64,000 nucleotides of DNA from Limnohabitans sp. 63ED37-2 (GCF_001412535.1 NZ_CP011774.1:2971501-3035500); one strand, 5' to 3'; shown: positions 25,488-33,867, counted from the first letter of the stretch. A program made the numbers and translations. Notes: a model not told the origin generated them from the letters alone.

Positions 25488-26732
25488 TCAGGAAGCACTG
25501 CTCAGCGCTTCGTCCAACAATTCCACCCAATGCCGCACAGGGAGGCCACTGCCGCTTTGCAGGTGGGTGATGCAGCCGATGTTGGCGCTGATGACACCTT
25601 GCGGCTCCAACGCATTCAGGTGGCCCAGCTTGCGGTCGCGCAATTGCTTGGACAGATCGGGGTTGAGCACGCTGTAGGTGCCCGCCGAGCCGCAGCACAG
25701 GTGCGACTCGTTGGCCGTGACCTTGATCTTGAAGCCCAAATCGCCCAAATGCTTTTCGACGCCACCTTTGAGCTGCTGGCCGTGTTGCAGCGTGCAGGGC
25801 GGGTGGTAGGCCTGCAGTCCTGCGGCTTGCAGGGCTTGGGGCTTGATCTTGGCTTGGAGCAGCGGCACCAACTCAGGCAGAAGCTCGCTCAAGTCGCGGG
25901 TCAGCGCGCCGATGCGGGCGGCCTTTTCGGCATACGCCGGATCGTCTTTGAGCACATGGCCGTAGTCCTTGACCATGACGCCGCAGCCCGAAGCGTTCAT
26001 CACGATGGCTTCGATGTCGCCGCTCTCCACCAGCGGCCACCAAGCGTCGATGTTGGCGCGCATGTGGTCTTTGCCGCCGTCGTGGTCGTTCAGATGGAAC
26101 TTGAGCGCCCCGCAGCAACCGGCCTTGGGCGCGGTCACGGTCTGGATGCATGCGGCGTCCAGCACGCGGGCGGTGGCGCTGTTGATGTTGGGGCTCATGC
26201 TCGGCTGCACGCAACCGGCCAGCATCAGCACTTTGCGGGCGTGCTGCGTGGTGGGCCAGGCACCAGCGTTTTGTGGCGCAGGCACTTTGGCCTTCAGGCT
26301 TTCGGGCAACAGGCCGCGCACCATCTGGCCCATCTTCATGGCCGGGGCAAACAAGGGCGAAGGCAGACCTTCTTTGAGCGCCCAACGCACCAGCTTTTCG
26401 CTGGCCGGGCGTTCGACTTTGGCGTCCACCAACTTGCGGCCGATGTCGACCAAATGGCCGTATTGCACGCCGCTCGGGCATGTGCTTTCGCAATTTCGGC
26501 AGGTCAAGCACCGGTCCAGGTGCATCTGTGTTTTGCGGGTGGGCGTTTCGCCCTCGAGCACCGCCTTCATCAAATAGATGCGGCCACGCGGGCCGTCGAG
26601 CTCGTCGCCCAGCAGTTGGTAGGTGGGGCACGTCGCGGTGCAAAAGCCGCAGTGCACACACTTGCGCAAAATGGCCTCGGCTTCTAAGCCGTCGGGGGTG
26701 TTTTGGTATTCGGGGGCGAGGTTGGTTTGCAT
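25488..26732 (-). CDS. glcF: Glycolate oxidase iron-sulfur subunit
   Basis: GlcF passes electrons from the flavin subunits of glycolate dehydrogenase to the membrane. The 414-residue protein has two 4Fe-4S clusters, CVHCGFCTATCP (about 25-36) and CLTCRNCESTCPSG (about 75-88), and two CCG-type domains: AGCCGAL (about 205) and HLCCGSAGTYS (about 347-357). It lies 11 bases downstream of glcE. The expected glcD, the FMN/FAD catalytic subunit, is not adjacent. Confidence 0.94.
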   Translation of the reverse strand: MQTNLAPEYQNTPDGLEAEAILRKCVHCGFCTATCPTYQLLGDELDGPRGRIYLMKAVLEGETPTRKTQMHLDRCLTCRNCESTCPSGVQYGHLVDIGRKLVDAKVERPASEKLVRWALKEGLPSPLFAPAMKMGQMVRGLLPESLKAKVPAPQNAGAWPTTQHARKVLMLAGCVQPSMSPNINSATARVLDAACIQTVTAPKAGCCGALKFHLNDHDGGKDHMRANIDAWWPLVESGDIEAIVMNASGCGVMVKDYGHVLKDDPAYAEKAARIGALTRDLSELLPELVPLLQAKIKPQALQAAGLQAYHPPCTLQHGQQLKGGVEKHLGDLGFKIKVTANESHLCCGSAGTYSVLNPDLSKQLRDRKLGHLNALEPQGVISANIGCITHLQSGSGLPVRHWVELLDEALSSAS

Positions 26733-26743
26733 GACGATTCGCC

Positions 26744-27889
26744 TCAGAAGGGGTGCAGGCGACCTGTGGCGAAGATGCCTTTTGGATCGAACTGCTTTTG
26801 CAATTGCTGCTGGATGCGTTGCTGCACAGCGTCCAGCGGGGTGTTCACACCTGCGGCTTTGTCCGCCTCAGCATGCTTGGCGCTGGCTCGGAACAGCGTG
26901 GCATGGCCACCGACCTTCTGCGCCATCTCACGCACCGTCGCTGCTGCCGAAGCGGGTGCCCACAGCCAACGCTGAGCACCTTGCCATTCCATGTATTGGG
27001 CATAGGGCAAGTCCAGCACGGGCGCGGTTTGCGGCACCGACAGACGCCACAGGCAGGCATCGGCACTGGGCGCGTCAAAAAATGGCAGGGTCTGCTCGTT
27101 GCTGGCACGCCAGTCTTGTGCGGCTTCGGCATTGTCCATGGCCTGCACCCGCGCACCCAAGGCGACGGCGTCGGCACTCATTTTGACCACGGCCGACTGC
27201 ACCGCCGCCACCGCACCACGCAAGCGCACAAACAAATAATCGGCCACCGGCTGGGCCATGGTGTCGCGCACCCAGGCGCTGGCGTTCAAGGGCAGGGGTT
27301 GCCCACCCCAGCGGTGCAACAAATCCAGCGCCGGGCCCTGGGCGAGCCCCGCGATCATCAAGGTGGCCTCGGCCGGAGCCACCGGCAAAACCTTGAGGCT
27401 GACTTCGGTGATCAGGCCCAGCGTGCCCCAACTGCCAGCCATCAGGCGGCTCACGTCGTAACCGGCCACGTTCTTCATGACCTGACCGCCAAAGGTCAGG
27501 TGCTCGCCCAAGCCGTTGATAAAACGTGCGCCCAAAACATAGTCACGCACAGCGCCCACAGTGGCGCGGGCCGGGCCGCTCAGACCCGCTGCGACCATGC
27601 CGCCCACGGTGGCATCGGGTCCGAAATGTGGCGGCTCGAACGCCAGGGATTGGCCTTTTTCGGCCAAAGCGGCTTCCAGCTCGGCCAAGGCCGTGCCGCA
27701 GCGCACCGTGACCACCAACTCGCTGGGCTCGTAACTGACGATGCCCCGGTAATCCCGGGTGCTCAGCACCTCACCCGTGAGGCTTTGGCCCCAGAAATCT
27801 TTGCTGCCACCACCGCGCAAGCGCAAAGTGCGGCCATCCGCAGCGGCTTGGCGCACGGCGTCGATGAGGGAATTGAGTTGAGCTTCCAT
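26744..27889 (-). CDS. glcE: Glycolate oxidase FAD-binding subunit
   Basis: The 381-residue protein has a PCMH-type FAD-binding domain: LRLRGGGSKDFWG (about 22-34), EPPHFGPDATVGGMVAAGLSG (about 84-104) and NVAGYDVSRLMAGSWG (about 140-155). GlcD and GlcE together oxidise glycolate to glyoxylate, for example to use phytoplankton-excreted glycolate. Here glcE opens the glcEF pair. Upstream lies a VapBC module instead of glcD, so the catalytic partner must be elsewhere or lost. Confidence 0.92.
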   Translation of the reverse strand: MEAQLNSLIDAVRQAAADGRTLRLRGGGSKDFWGQSLTGEVLSTRDYRGIVSYEPSELVVTVRCGTALAELEAALAEKGQSLAFEPPHFGPDATVGGMVAAGLSGPARATVGAVRDYVLGARFINGLGEHLTFGGQVMKNVAGYDVSRLMAGSWGTLGLITEVSLKVLPVAPAEATLMIAGLAQGPALDLLHRWGGQPLPLNASAWVRDTMAQPVADYLFVRLRGAVAAVQSAVVKMSADAVALGARVQAMDNAEAAQDWRASNEQTLPFFDAPSADACLWRLSVPQTAPVLDLPYAQYMEWQGAQRWLWAPASAAATVREMAQKVGGHATLFRASAKHAEADKAAGVNTPLDAVQQRIQQQLQKQFDPKGIFATGRLHPF

Positions 27890-27966
27890 GGGCCAAGATG
27901 GTAACCCCCGGCCTTAAGAGATTGTGTGAATTTTTTGAACGATGGGGTTGTGGGAAATTGCGCGAT

Positions 27967-28398
27967 TCAAAGCACAACCAAGTGCGCAGGGGTTGCGCCA
28001 CGCACAGCACTGATGGGAATCCGCTGATCCAGCGTCACCAGTCGTCCTTGATTCTTAACGGCCAATGCCAAGAGGTACAAATCGGTCAATTGCCTCGCGC
28101 TGTGAATGTGACCATGTTGAAACTGCTGGGGATCCAAGAGGCTGACCTCATCCGACCAAAATGCATGGTGTGCTGTCCGCGTGGAGTTTTGCAACATACC
28201 GACCAGCACCGCTATGGGTTGAGGGCTGCTGTACCCGGGTTGACCCATGATGCGAAGACAACCATTTTGGGTCAATGCACAGGTGGCCCAGCCCTCTTGA
28301 ATGTGCTCTTCAAACCATTGGGCCGCACGAACATGGTGAACATGATCCCGGTCATGCAAGGCAATCAGCATATTGACATCAAACAGCGCACGCATCAA
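27967..28398 (-). CDS. vapC: PIN-domain toxin, VapC family
   Basis: The 143-residue PIN nuclease begins MMRALFDVNMLIALHD, where Asp7 and the following Asn are the first metal-site residues. HPLL-type and QLTDLYLLALAVKNQGRLVTLDQ (about 107-129) hold the further acidic residues. VapC toxins cleave specific RNAs such as initiator tRNA. It overlaps the antitoxin stop by four bases. The module sits just upstream of glcE on the same strand. Confidence 0.9.
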   Translation of the reverse strand: MMRALFDVNMLIALHDRDHVHHVRAAQWFEEHIQEGWATCALTQNGCLRIMGQPGYSSPQPIAVLVGMLQNSTRTAHHAFWSDEVSLLDPQQFQHGHIHSARQLTDLYLLALAVKNQGRLVTLDQRIPISAVRGATPAHLVVL

Positions 28399-28658
28399 AC
28401 ACCCTCAGCATCGCGCAAGCGTTCAATCAGCTCATTGCTGATGACCGCACCCCGAGAGGGCAAGGGTTGGATTCCATATAGGGCCAAGCGCTCTGAAACG
28501 TGGGGCACAGTTTGATCCGCTGGCGGCTGATAGGCCCCCACTGCAAATGCTTTACGCGCCAAGTCACTCATGACTTGTCCGATCGATTTTTTCTCTCTTT
28601 GTGCAATCTCTTTGGCTGCAAAAAGCACGTCGTCTGCAATGTCCAGGGTGGTTCGCAT
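28395..28658 (-). CDS. vapB: VapB-type antitoxin
   Basis: The 87-residue protein starts MRTTLDIADDVLFAAKEIAQ, a ribbon-helix-helix N-terminus, followed by REKKSIGQVMSDLARKA. The C-terminal part would neutralise VapC. GGGAGATGAA places the ribosome at the ATG 28658, so the longer frame is rejected. A perfect 13-bp inverted repeat 17-48 bases upstream is the likely autoregulatory operator. Confidence 0.88.
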   Translation of the reverse strand: MRTTLDIADDVLFAAKEIAQREKKSIGQVMSDLARKAFAVGAYQPPADQTVPHVSERLALYGIQPLPSRGAVISNELIERLRDAEGV

Positions 28659-28674
28659 TTCATCTCCCGATAGT

Positions 28675-28706
28675 TTGATGTTTGATGCTATCACATCAAA
28701 CATCAA
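28675..28706. promoter_or_regulatory. Operator-like inverted repeat of vapBC
   Basis: ttgatgtttgatg (28675-28687) and catcaaacatcaa (28694-28706) are perfect reverse complements separated by 6 bases. Each arm itself contains two TTGATG/TTTGATG units, as expected for several RHH dimers. The position directly upstream of vapB fits conditional autoregulation. Confidence 0.75.
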
Positions 28707-28772
28707 TATCACCTGATCCCTGGAGACGGGCCACCAGCGGAGCCAATGCTGCGCGTTCAGTGGTCGTTTTTT

Positions 28773-28814
28773 AAATTACTCAATTGATTGAGTAATTTTG
28801 CTCAATGCATTGAG
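28773..28814. promoter_or_regulatory. Two tandem palindromes with ACTCAAT/ATTGAGT half sites
   Basis: 28773-28798 has 12-base arms around TG (aaattactcaat / attgagtaattt). 28801-28814 is the perfect palindrome ctcaatgcattgag. The dyad centres are 22 bp apart, two helical turns, as for two dimers bound on one face. No regulator gene lies beside them, and the surrounding 28659-29012 interval is AT-rich. Apart from the vapB operator I see no gene in that interval. Confidence 0.65.
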
Positions 28815-29012
28815 TTAATCAACTTGGATGTGTTTTGAAAACTGGATGACAGTGAAAAGATTAGAAAATAGAATTCATTTATGCGGTAAATTGCCCCTAA
28901 TCCAAGCACACAGGTTTGGCAGCATCAATTGCGTTAGGTGGCCCAAAGCCAACAGCCCAACACCTGCATCAGCAACTGATAGCTTGGCGTACCACTCACT
29001 AAAGGTGACAAC

Positions 29013-29405
29013 TTGAATCAAATCGCAAAGTCCACTCTCGCATTCATGCTTTTCAGTACCGCGGTGCACGCACAAACTGCAGGTACCGCATCTGGCCAGT
29101 GGACCGGGACAACGAAGTCACCGAGCACAGGCAACGAACTCCAGATTCAAGTGAAGATCTCAGATGTGGGCGGAACGTGGCGGTACATCACCCCTGTCTC
29201 TGCAAGCAAAGCTGGTCCTTGTCTTGGCCGTGAATTCCCGCTTTCGGTCAAAACACTGCCGAACTCAAAAATGATGCTCAGCGTAGACGGCCCTAGTCTT
29301 ATTACTGGCTGCCCTTCCTTTACCCTCACTCTCGAACGCACAGACGAACAGACGCTCACCGGCTCCTTCGGAGATGGAAGACCAGCAGTCCTCAAGAAGC
29401 AGTAG
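29013..29405 (+). CDS. Small secreted protein, unknown function
   Basis: I do not recognise this 130-residue protein. It begins with a signal peptide (MNQIAKSTLAFMLFSTAVHA, then QTAG), followed by a beta-rich domain with two cysteines (GPCLGREF and ITGCPSF) that could form a disulfide. GQWTG near the start and LTGSFGDGR near the end resemble lipocalin/DUF2147-type repeats that bind small ligands, but only weakly. The TTG start is supported by AAAGGTGA seven bases upstream and by the signal peptide it creates. It lies in an accessory patch after the orphan palindromes. Confidence 0.7.
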   Translation: MNQIAKSTLAFMLFSTAVHAQTAGTASGQWTGTTKSPSTGNELQIQVKISDVGGTWRYITPVSASKAGPCLGREFPLSVKTLPNSKMMLSVDGPSLITGCPSFTLTLERTDEQTLTGSFGDGRPAVLKKQ

Positions 29406-29535
29406 ATTTGCTGCGTCCGCCCAGCGCCGAGAGTGCCGCCTACGCGATACATTTTCCTTAGCCGGATCCTGGCGTCCTGCCGCTGTCGCCCGCTTAGCTC
29501 GAACGTTATCCTCTTCATTGCCCGGAGCACTGCCC

Positions 29536-29907
29536 ATGCCGCAATTCACCTCACCTGAAGTGGTCGTCCAGCGTCAACTTGATGCCTACAACGCCAAGGA
29601 TGTGGACGCCTGGCTCAGTACCTACGCGCCTGACGCCAAACAGATTGAACTGGGCGGCCCCTTGCTGGCCGATGGGCACGCACAAATCCGGGCTCGTGCC
29701 TTGGCACGTTTCCACGAGCCTCACCTTCACGCCCAACTGATTCGGCGCGAAACCTTTGGCAATGTCGTGATCGACCATGAAGACGTCACCAGGACTTTTC
29801 CCGAGGGCCCTGGACGCGTTGAACTGGTCTGTGTGTATCTCGTGGAGAAAGGGCTGATACAAAGCGCTTCCTTCGCAATAGGACCGCAGACGCTTTTCAT
29901 GGCGTAA
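29536..29907 (+). CDS. SnoaL-like/NTF2-fold protein
   Basis: The 123-residue protein has the NTF2/steroid-delta-isomerase-like pattern. VVQRQLDAYNAKDVDAWLSTYAPDA (here split: QLDAYNAKDVDAWLSTYAPD at about 13-32) is the typical first helix and strand. A central cavity strand (VIDHEDVTRTFPEG) follows, then VELVCVYLVEKGLIQSASF. No catalytic residue assignment is safe. ATG 29536 is preceded by GGAG; a longer frame back to 29374 lacks support. It converges with the SMP-30-like gene. Confidence 0.8.
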   Translation: MPQFTSPEVVVQRQLDAYNAKDVDAWLSTYAPDAKQIELGGPLLADGHAQIRARALARFHEPHLHAQLIRRETFGNVVIDHEDVTRTFPEGPGRVELVCVYLVEKGLIQSASFAIGPQTLFMA

Positions 29908-29912
29908 CCGCT

Positions 29913-30878
29913 CTAAGTCGCAATGCGGTGACTCTCAGTGGGATTACCCGCCACCTCCACCCGCATCGCCCAAACGCACCCAGCACCGGGGTACTTTGCC
30001 AGCTCCGCATCGCTGCGGCCATGGCGAGCGGTGGTAACCAACAGGGTCTTCAGGTCCGGCCCGCCAAAGCAGGGCATGGTGGGGCACAGCGCCGGTGTGG
30101 GCACTTCGGCCAGCACTTCGCCTTGTGGCGAAAAACGCAGCAGGCGCCCGCCTTCGTATTGGGCGGACCAGTAGCAGCCCTCAGAATCCACGGCCGCACC
30201 GTCGGGCCTGCCGCCGTAGGGCGCAGCACTGCCCCAGGCCCAGCCTGCGGGTTTGGGCACAGCTTGGAAAAAAACGCGGGCGTTGGAAAGTTGCCCGCTG
30301 GCCGCGTCAAAGTCAAAAGCCCGCACCTGGTGCGCTGCCGTATCGGCCCAATAAGCGGTGTGGCAGTCGGGTGACCAAGCCAGTCCGTTGGCGGTGACCA
30401 CTCCGTCCTTGTCGCCGCCCAGCATGGCATGCAAGCCTTGCCCGTCCAACATGTACAGCACGCCCAACTTTCGGTCTTTGGGCTCGAAAAGGCTGCCAGC
30501 CCAAAAGCGGCCTTGGGCATCGCACTTGCCATCGTTGAAGCGTTGCTTGCTCGTGTCATACGGCGCGGCAGCCAGCAGCTGCAAGGGGCCGCCCCATTCG
30601 CGTGCGAGGTAAATGCCATCCCGCAGGGCCATGACCAGGCCGCCGCCTTGCAGGGGCGCGATGCAGCCTGGCTCTTGTGTCAAAGGCCAATGGTCGACCG
30701 GCCCTTGGGCCTGAAGGCCTTGCACCGCCACACGCGCGATGCGCCGCCCGGGAATGTCCACCCAGTACAGGCGCTGCTCATGTGGGTGCCAAAAAGGCGA
30801 CTCGCCCAAGCCATCGGGTTCGGTGGTCAGGGCAGTCCAAGTGGGTGTCAACAAAGCAGGTGCGTGCATGAAATCCAT
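29913..30878 (-). CDS. SMP-30/gluconolactonase family protein
   Basis: The 321-residue six-bladed beta-propeller lactonase-like protein contains GLGESPFWHPHEQRLYWVDI (about 23-42, metal-binding Glu), FNDGKCDAQGRFWAGSL (about 111-127) and ANGLAWSPDCHTAYWADT (about 161-178, Asn/Asp of the metal site). Members hydrolyse sugar lactones such as gluconolactone. No sugar dehydrogenase gene is adjacent, so the substrate is open. AGGG lies eight bases before the ATG at 30878. Confidence 0.9.
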   Translation of the reverse strand: MDFMHAPALLTPTWTALTTEPDGLGESPFWHPHEQRLYWVDIPGRRIARVAVQGLQAQGPVDHWPLTQEPGCIAPLQGGGLVMALRDGIYLAREWGGPLQLLAAAPYDTSKQRFNDGKCDAQGRFWAGSLFEPKDRKLGVLYMLDGQGLHAMLGGDKDGVVTANGLAWSPDCHTAYWADTAAHQVRAFDFDAASGQLSNARVFFQAVPKPAGWAWGSAAPYGGRPDGAAVDSEGCYWSAQYEGGRLLRFSPQGEVLAEVPTPALCPTMPCFGGPDLKTLLVTTARHGRSDAELAKYPGAGCVWAMRVEVAGNPTESHRIAT

Positions 30879-30963
30879 TGTGCCCTAGCGACATCACCAC
30901 TCGAAGGTCCCACCCTGGAACGTACCTCGATCAATCCCGCACACAAGACCCCCCCAAAGAAAC

Positions 30964-30991
30964 AGCCCGCAGTGCCGAAGCGCTGCGGGCT
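30964..30991 (-). terminator. Likely terminator of the torF-glnK-amtB transcript
   Basis: On the minus strand AGCCCGCAG and CTGCGGGCT form a 9-bp stem around a 10-base loop that can pair further (GCTTCGGC). GTTTCTTT follows. It starts about 55 bases after the amtB stop. Confidence 0.65.
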
Positions 30992-31045
30992 GATGAGATG
31001 GTGGCTTTCGCCACCGCTTGCAATGAAACTTGCAGTGTCCGGAAT

Positions 31046-32581
31046 TTAGCCGTGGTAGGCCGACTCGCCGTGTGAAGCGATGTCCAGACCTTCGCGCTCT
31101 TCTTCTTCGGTGACACGCAGACCAATGGTCAGGTCAACAATCTTGAAGGCGACCACCGAGACCACACCCGACCAGACGATGGTCAGCAGCACAGCCTTGG
31201 CCTGAGTCCAGACCTGCGCAGCGATGGAGTAAGCATCGGGAGCAATCATGGCCACCGTGACCCAATCACCCACAGCGCTCGGACCACCCAGAGCAGGCGA
31301 GTTGAACACGCCGGTCAACAAGGCACCGACGATACCGCCCACGCCGTGCACACCGAACACGTCCAGTGAGTCATCAGCACCGAGCATCTTCTTGAGGCCG
31401 TTCACACCCCACAGGCAAGCAAAGCCTGCCACGATACCGATCACCAAACCACCGCCGATGCCCACGTTGCCTGCGGCTGGCGTGATGGCGACCAGACCGG
31501 CCACTGCACCCGAAGCTGCACCCAACATGGAGGCTTTGCCACGCATCAGCGCTTCACCCACGCACCAGGCCAGGACCGCACCCGCTGTCGCGACCAAGGT
31601 GTTGATGAAGGCGAGCGCCGCGAAACCGTTGGCTTCCAGGGCCGAGCCGGCGTTGAAACCGAACCAACCCACCCACAGCAAGGACGCGCCCACCATGGTC
31701 AAAGTCAGGCTGTGGGGGGCCATGGCTTCACGGCCATAACCCACGCGCTTGCCCACCATGAAGGCGCCGACCAAGCCTGCGACAGCGGCGTTGATGTGCA
31801 CCACAGTACCGCCTGCAAAGTCCAATGCACCCCACTGCCAGATCAGACCCGCTTTAGAAGTCATTTCATCGGCGACTTCTTTGGCGGTGTAGGCGTCAGG
31901 GCCCATCCAGAACCAAACCATGTGCGCCACAGGCAGGTAGCTGAAGGTGAACCACAGCACCATGAAGGCGAGCACGGCAGAGAACTTGATGCGCTCGGCG
32001 AATGCACCCACGATCAGAGCACAGGTGATGCCTGCGAACGTGGCCTGGAAGGCTGCGAAGGTGATTTCAGGAATCACAACGCCCTTGCTGAACGTGGCAG
32101 CGTTGGCAAAAGTGCCCGCAGCGTTGTCCCAGATGCCTTTCATGAACAGGCGGTCAAAACCACCAATGAACGCATTGCCTTCGGTGAACGCCAAGCTGTA
32201 GCCATAAATGAACCACAGCACGGTGATCATCGAGAAGGTGACCACAACTTGCATCAGCACCGATAGCATGTTTTTGCTGCGCACCAAGCCGCCATAGAAC
32301 AGGGCCAGACCCGGAATGACCATCAAGATCACGAGGATGGTGGAAACCATCATCCAAGCGATGTCGCCCTTGTTGGGCACCAACGCTGGCGCAGCTTCCG
32401 TCGCGGCAGCGGCAGCAGCAGGTGCTGCAGGTGCCGGTGCGGCATCGGCTGGCTTGGCGTCAGCCGCAGGGGCTGTCACGGCTGCAGGGGCAGCGGTTTG
32501 TGCGGTCGCGACAGATGCCGTACCGAACATACCGAGACCCAGACTCAGGCCCAAGGCCAGGGTAGCGAGTAGTTTCTTCAT
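31046..32581 (-). CDS. amtB: Ammonium transporter AmtB
   Basis: AmtB is a trimeric inner-membrane ammonium channel that GlnK plugs when nitrogen is ample. The 511-residue product begins with a signal peptide (MKKLLATLALGLSLGLGMFG) and an Ala/Pro-rich linker to about residue 80. The Amt core of 11 helices follows, with GGLVRSKNMLSVLMQ, PVAHMVWFWMG (about 200), AGGTVVHINAAVAGLVG (first pore His) and VFGVHGVGGIVGALLTG (second pore His). The ATG 32581 is preferred over a TTG within the glnK end. It lies 23 bases after glnK. Confidence 0.96.
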   Translation of the reverse strand: MKKLLATLALGLSLGLGMFGTASVATAQTAAPAAVTAPAADAKPADAAPAPAAPAAAAAATEAAPALVPNKGDIAWMMVSTILVILMVIPGLALFYGGLVRSKNMLSVLMQVVVTFSMITVLWFIYGYSLAFTEGNAFIGGFDRLFMKGIWDNAAGTFANAATFSKGVVIPEITFAAFQATFAGITCALIVGAFAERIKFSAVLAFMVLWFTFSYLPVAHMVWFWMGPDAYTAKEVADEMTSKAGLIWQWGALDFAGGTVVHINAAVAGLVGAFMVGKRVGYGREAMAPHSLTLTMVGASLLWVGWFGFNAGSALEANGFAALAFINTLVATAGAVLAWCVGEALMRGKASMLGAASGAVAGLVAITPAAGNVGIGGGLVIGIVAGFACLWGVNGLKKMLGADDSLDVFGVHGVGGIVGALLTGVFNSPALGGPSAVGDWVTVAMIAPDAYSIAAQVWTQAKAVLLTIVWSGVVSVVAFKIVDLTIGLRVTEEEEREGLDIASHGESAYHG

Positions 32582-32604
32582 TTGTCGACTCTCTTTCTTG
32601 TCTG

Positions 32605-32943
32605 TCAAAGGGCTTCAGCGCCGGTTTCACCGGTGCGGATGCGAACCACTTGTTCGAGGTCGTACACAAAGATCTTGCCGTCGCCGATCTTGCCGGTGCG
32701 GGCCCCGGCTTCGATGGCTTCAATCACGCGCTCAACGAGCTCGTCAGAAACAGCGGCTTCGATCTTCACTTTGGGCAAAAAGTCGACCACGTATTCCGCG
32801 CCGCGGTACAGCTCGGTGTGGCCCTTTTGACGACCGAAGCCTTTGACTTCGGTCACGGTGATTCCCTGCACGCCGATGCCCGAAAGTGCTTCACGCACTT
32901 CGTCCAGCTTGAAGGGTTTGATGATGGCGGTCACCAGTTTCAT
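32605..32943 (-). CDS. glnK: Nitrogen regulatory P-II protein GlnK
   Basis: The 112-residue PII signal protein has the T-loop tyrosine in TELYRGAEYVVDF (Tyr51 uridylylation site), the B-loop TGKIGDGKIFV (about 83-93) and the C-loop RIRTGETGAEAL. It senses 2-oxoglutarate and ATP/ADP and controls AmtB and adenylyl-transferase. It sits between torF and amtB with short gaps (28 and 23 bases), so all three share the upstream promoter. Confidence 0.97.
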   Translation of the reverse strand: MKLVTAIIKPFKLDEVREALSGIGVQGITVTEVKGFGRQKGHTELYRGAEYVVDFLPKVKIEAAVSDELVERVIEAIEAGARTGKIGDGKIFVYDLEQVVRIRTGETGAEAL

Positions 32944-32971
32944 GATGGCTCCTTGTTGAGTTGCGTGGCGA

Positions 32972-33700
32972 TCAGAAGGCGTATTTCAGGCCCACGACCA
33001 CACCCGTCTTGCCGGTGAACTTGCCAGCGGGCGTGACATACATGGTTTTGTCTGCATCGGTGCCCACCACAGCAGCGCTGACGGACAGGCCATTGCCCAG
33101 GTCTTTGCCCAAGGTGACGGAGTAATCGCTGTACGAGTAAGCGCCGTTGTTTTTAACGGACTGGTAACCCACATGTGGCACCAGGCTGAAGCCATTGCCC
33201 AGGTCAAAAGTGCCACTCAGGTCTACGTAGTAGCTGTTCTTGCTGTCTGCGAAACCAAACAGGTTGGACACAGCGTGCGAGTATTTCAAAGTGGCGGGAC
33301 CCATGGTCACAGCGCCGTAGACTTCATTCGTGTTGGCGCTCACGGCCAGCTTGTTGCTGGGGTACTCATAGCGTAGGAAACCCACGTCATAGGCCACATC
33401 GCCCACAGCGCCTTTGTAGCCGCCGTACACATCGACCTCGGCCGATGCGTCACCACCTGCGTCCTTGATCCACTTGATGCTGGAAGCCCAGGCACCCACA
33501 TAAAAACCGCTCTTGTCAGCGTAATCCACACCGCCTTGCACAGCAGGCTTCAGACGTGTCTGGGAAATGCCACGGTAGCGGTAATCGGTGGTGGTGCCGA
33601 CGTTGAACGACAAGGTGCTTTCGGCAGCTTGTGCTTGTGCTGCACCGGTCACGGCCAACAAAGACAGGGCCAACAAGGAAGGAACGAGCAATTTTTTCAT
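32972..33700 (-). CDS. TorF-family putative outer-membrane porin
   Basis: The 242-residue protein has a signal peptide ending GAAQAQA. It then shows the TorF pattern LSFNVGTTTDYRYRGISQTR (about 30-49), followed by alternating beta strands and a final aromatic residue (VGLKYAF), typical of outer-membrane beta barrels. It is first in the torF-glnK-amtB operon, a common Burkholderiales arrangement, which suggests a channel for a nitrogen source. ATG 33700 gives the signal peptide MKKLLVPSLLALSLLAV; four extra upstream codons are unlikely. Confidence 0.88.
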   Translation of the reverse strand: MKKLLVPSLLALSLLAVTGAAQAQAAESTLSFNVGTTTDYRYRGISQTRLKPAVQGGVDYADKSGFYVGAWASSIKWIKDAGGDASAEVDVYGGYKGAVGDVAYDVGFLRYEYPSNKLAVSANTNEVYGAVTMGPATLKYSHAVSNLFGFADSKNSYYVDLSGTFDLGNGFSLVPHVGYQSVKNNGAYSYSDYSVTLGKDLGNGLSVSAAVVGTDADKTMYVTPAGKFTGKTGVVVGLKYAF

Positions 33701-33737
33701 AACGGACTCCAAAAAAGATGAAAGGACTCAGCCTCTA

Positions 33738-33754
33738 AGCAGGGAGCGTGCCAA
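33738..33754 (-). promoter_or_regulatory. Candidate sigma54 promoter of torF-glnK-amtB
   Basis: The minus strand reads TTGGCACGCTCCCTGCT. It matches the -24/-12 consensus TGGCACG-N4-TTGCW at all but one position, with the GG and GC dinucleotides at the required spacing. Transcription would start near 33728, 28 bases before torF. NtrC-activated sigma54 control is usual for glnK-amtB. Confidence 0.7.
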
Positions 33755-33867
33755 GCTGCACACCGCACCCCCACAGAAGCCTTGATGGCCGCGCTTTCCC
33801 TCTGAAGGCGCTTGCCCTGCATTCCAACCCGCCCGCTTGACTTGCACGGTGGGCCAGCACACCCAAG

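Noticed and set aside
28828..29016. A 62-codon frame in the AT-rich gap before the secreted-protein gene
   Set aside because: It has no ribosome site and no recognisable sequence, and it overlaps the well-supported TTG start at 29013.
29483..29512. A complete attC site before the NTF2-fold gene
   Set aside because: Only a right-end-like half is seen. The first core base pattern GTTATCC does not fit GTTRRRY and no matching left arm is present.
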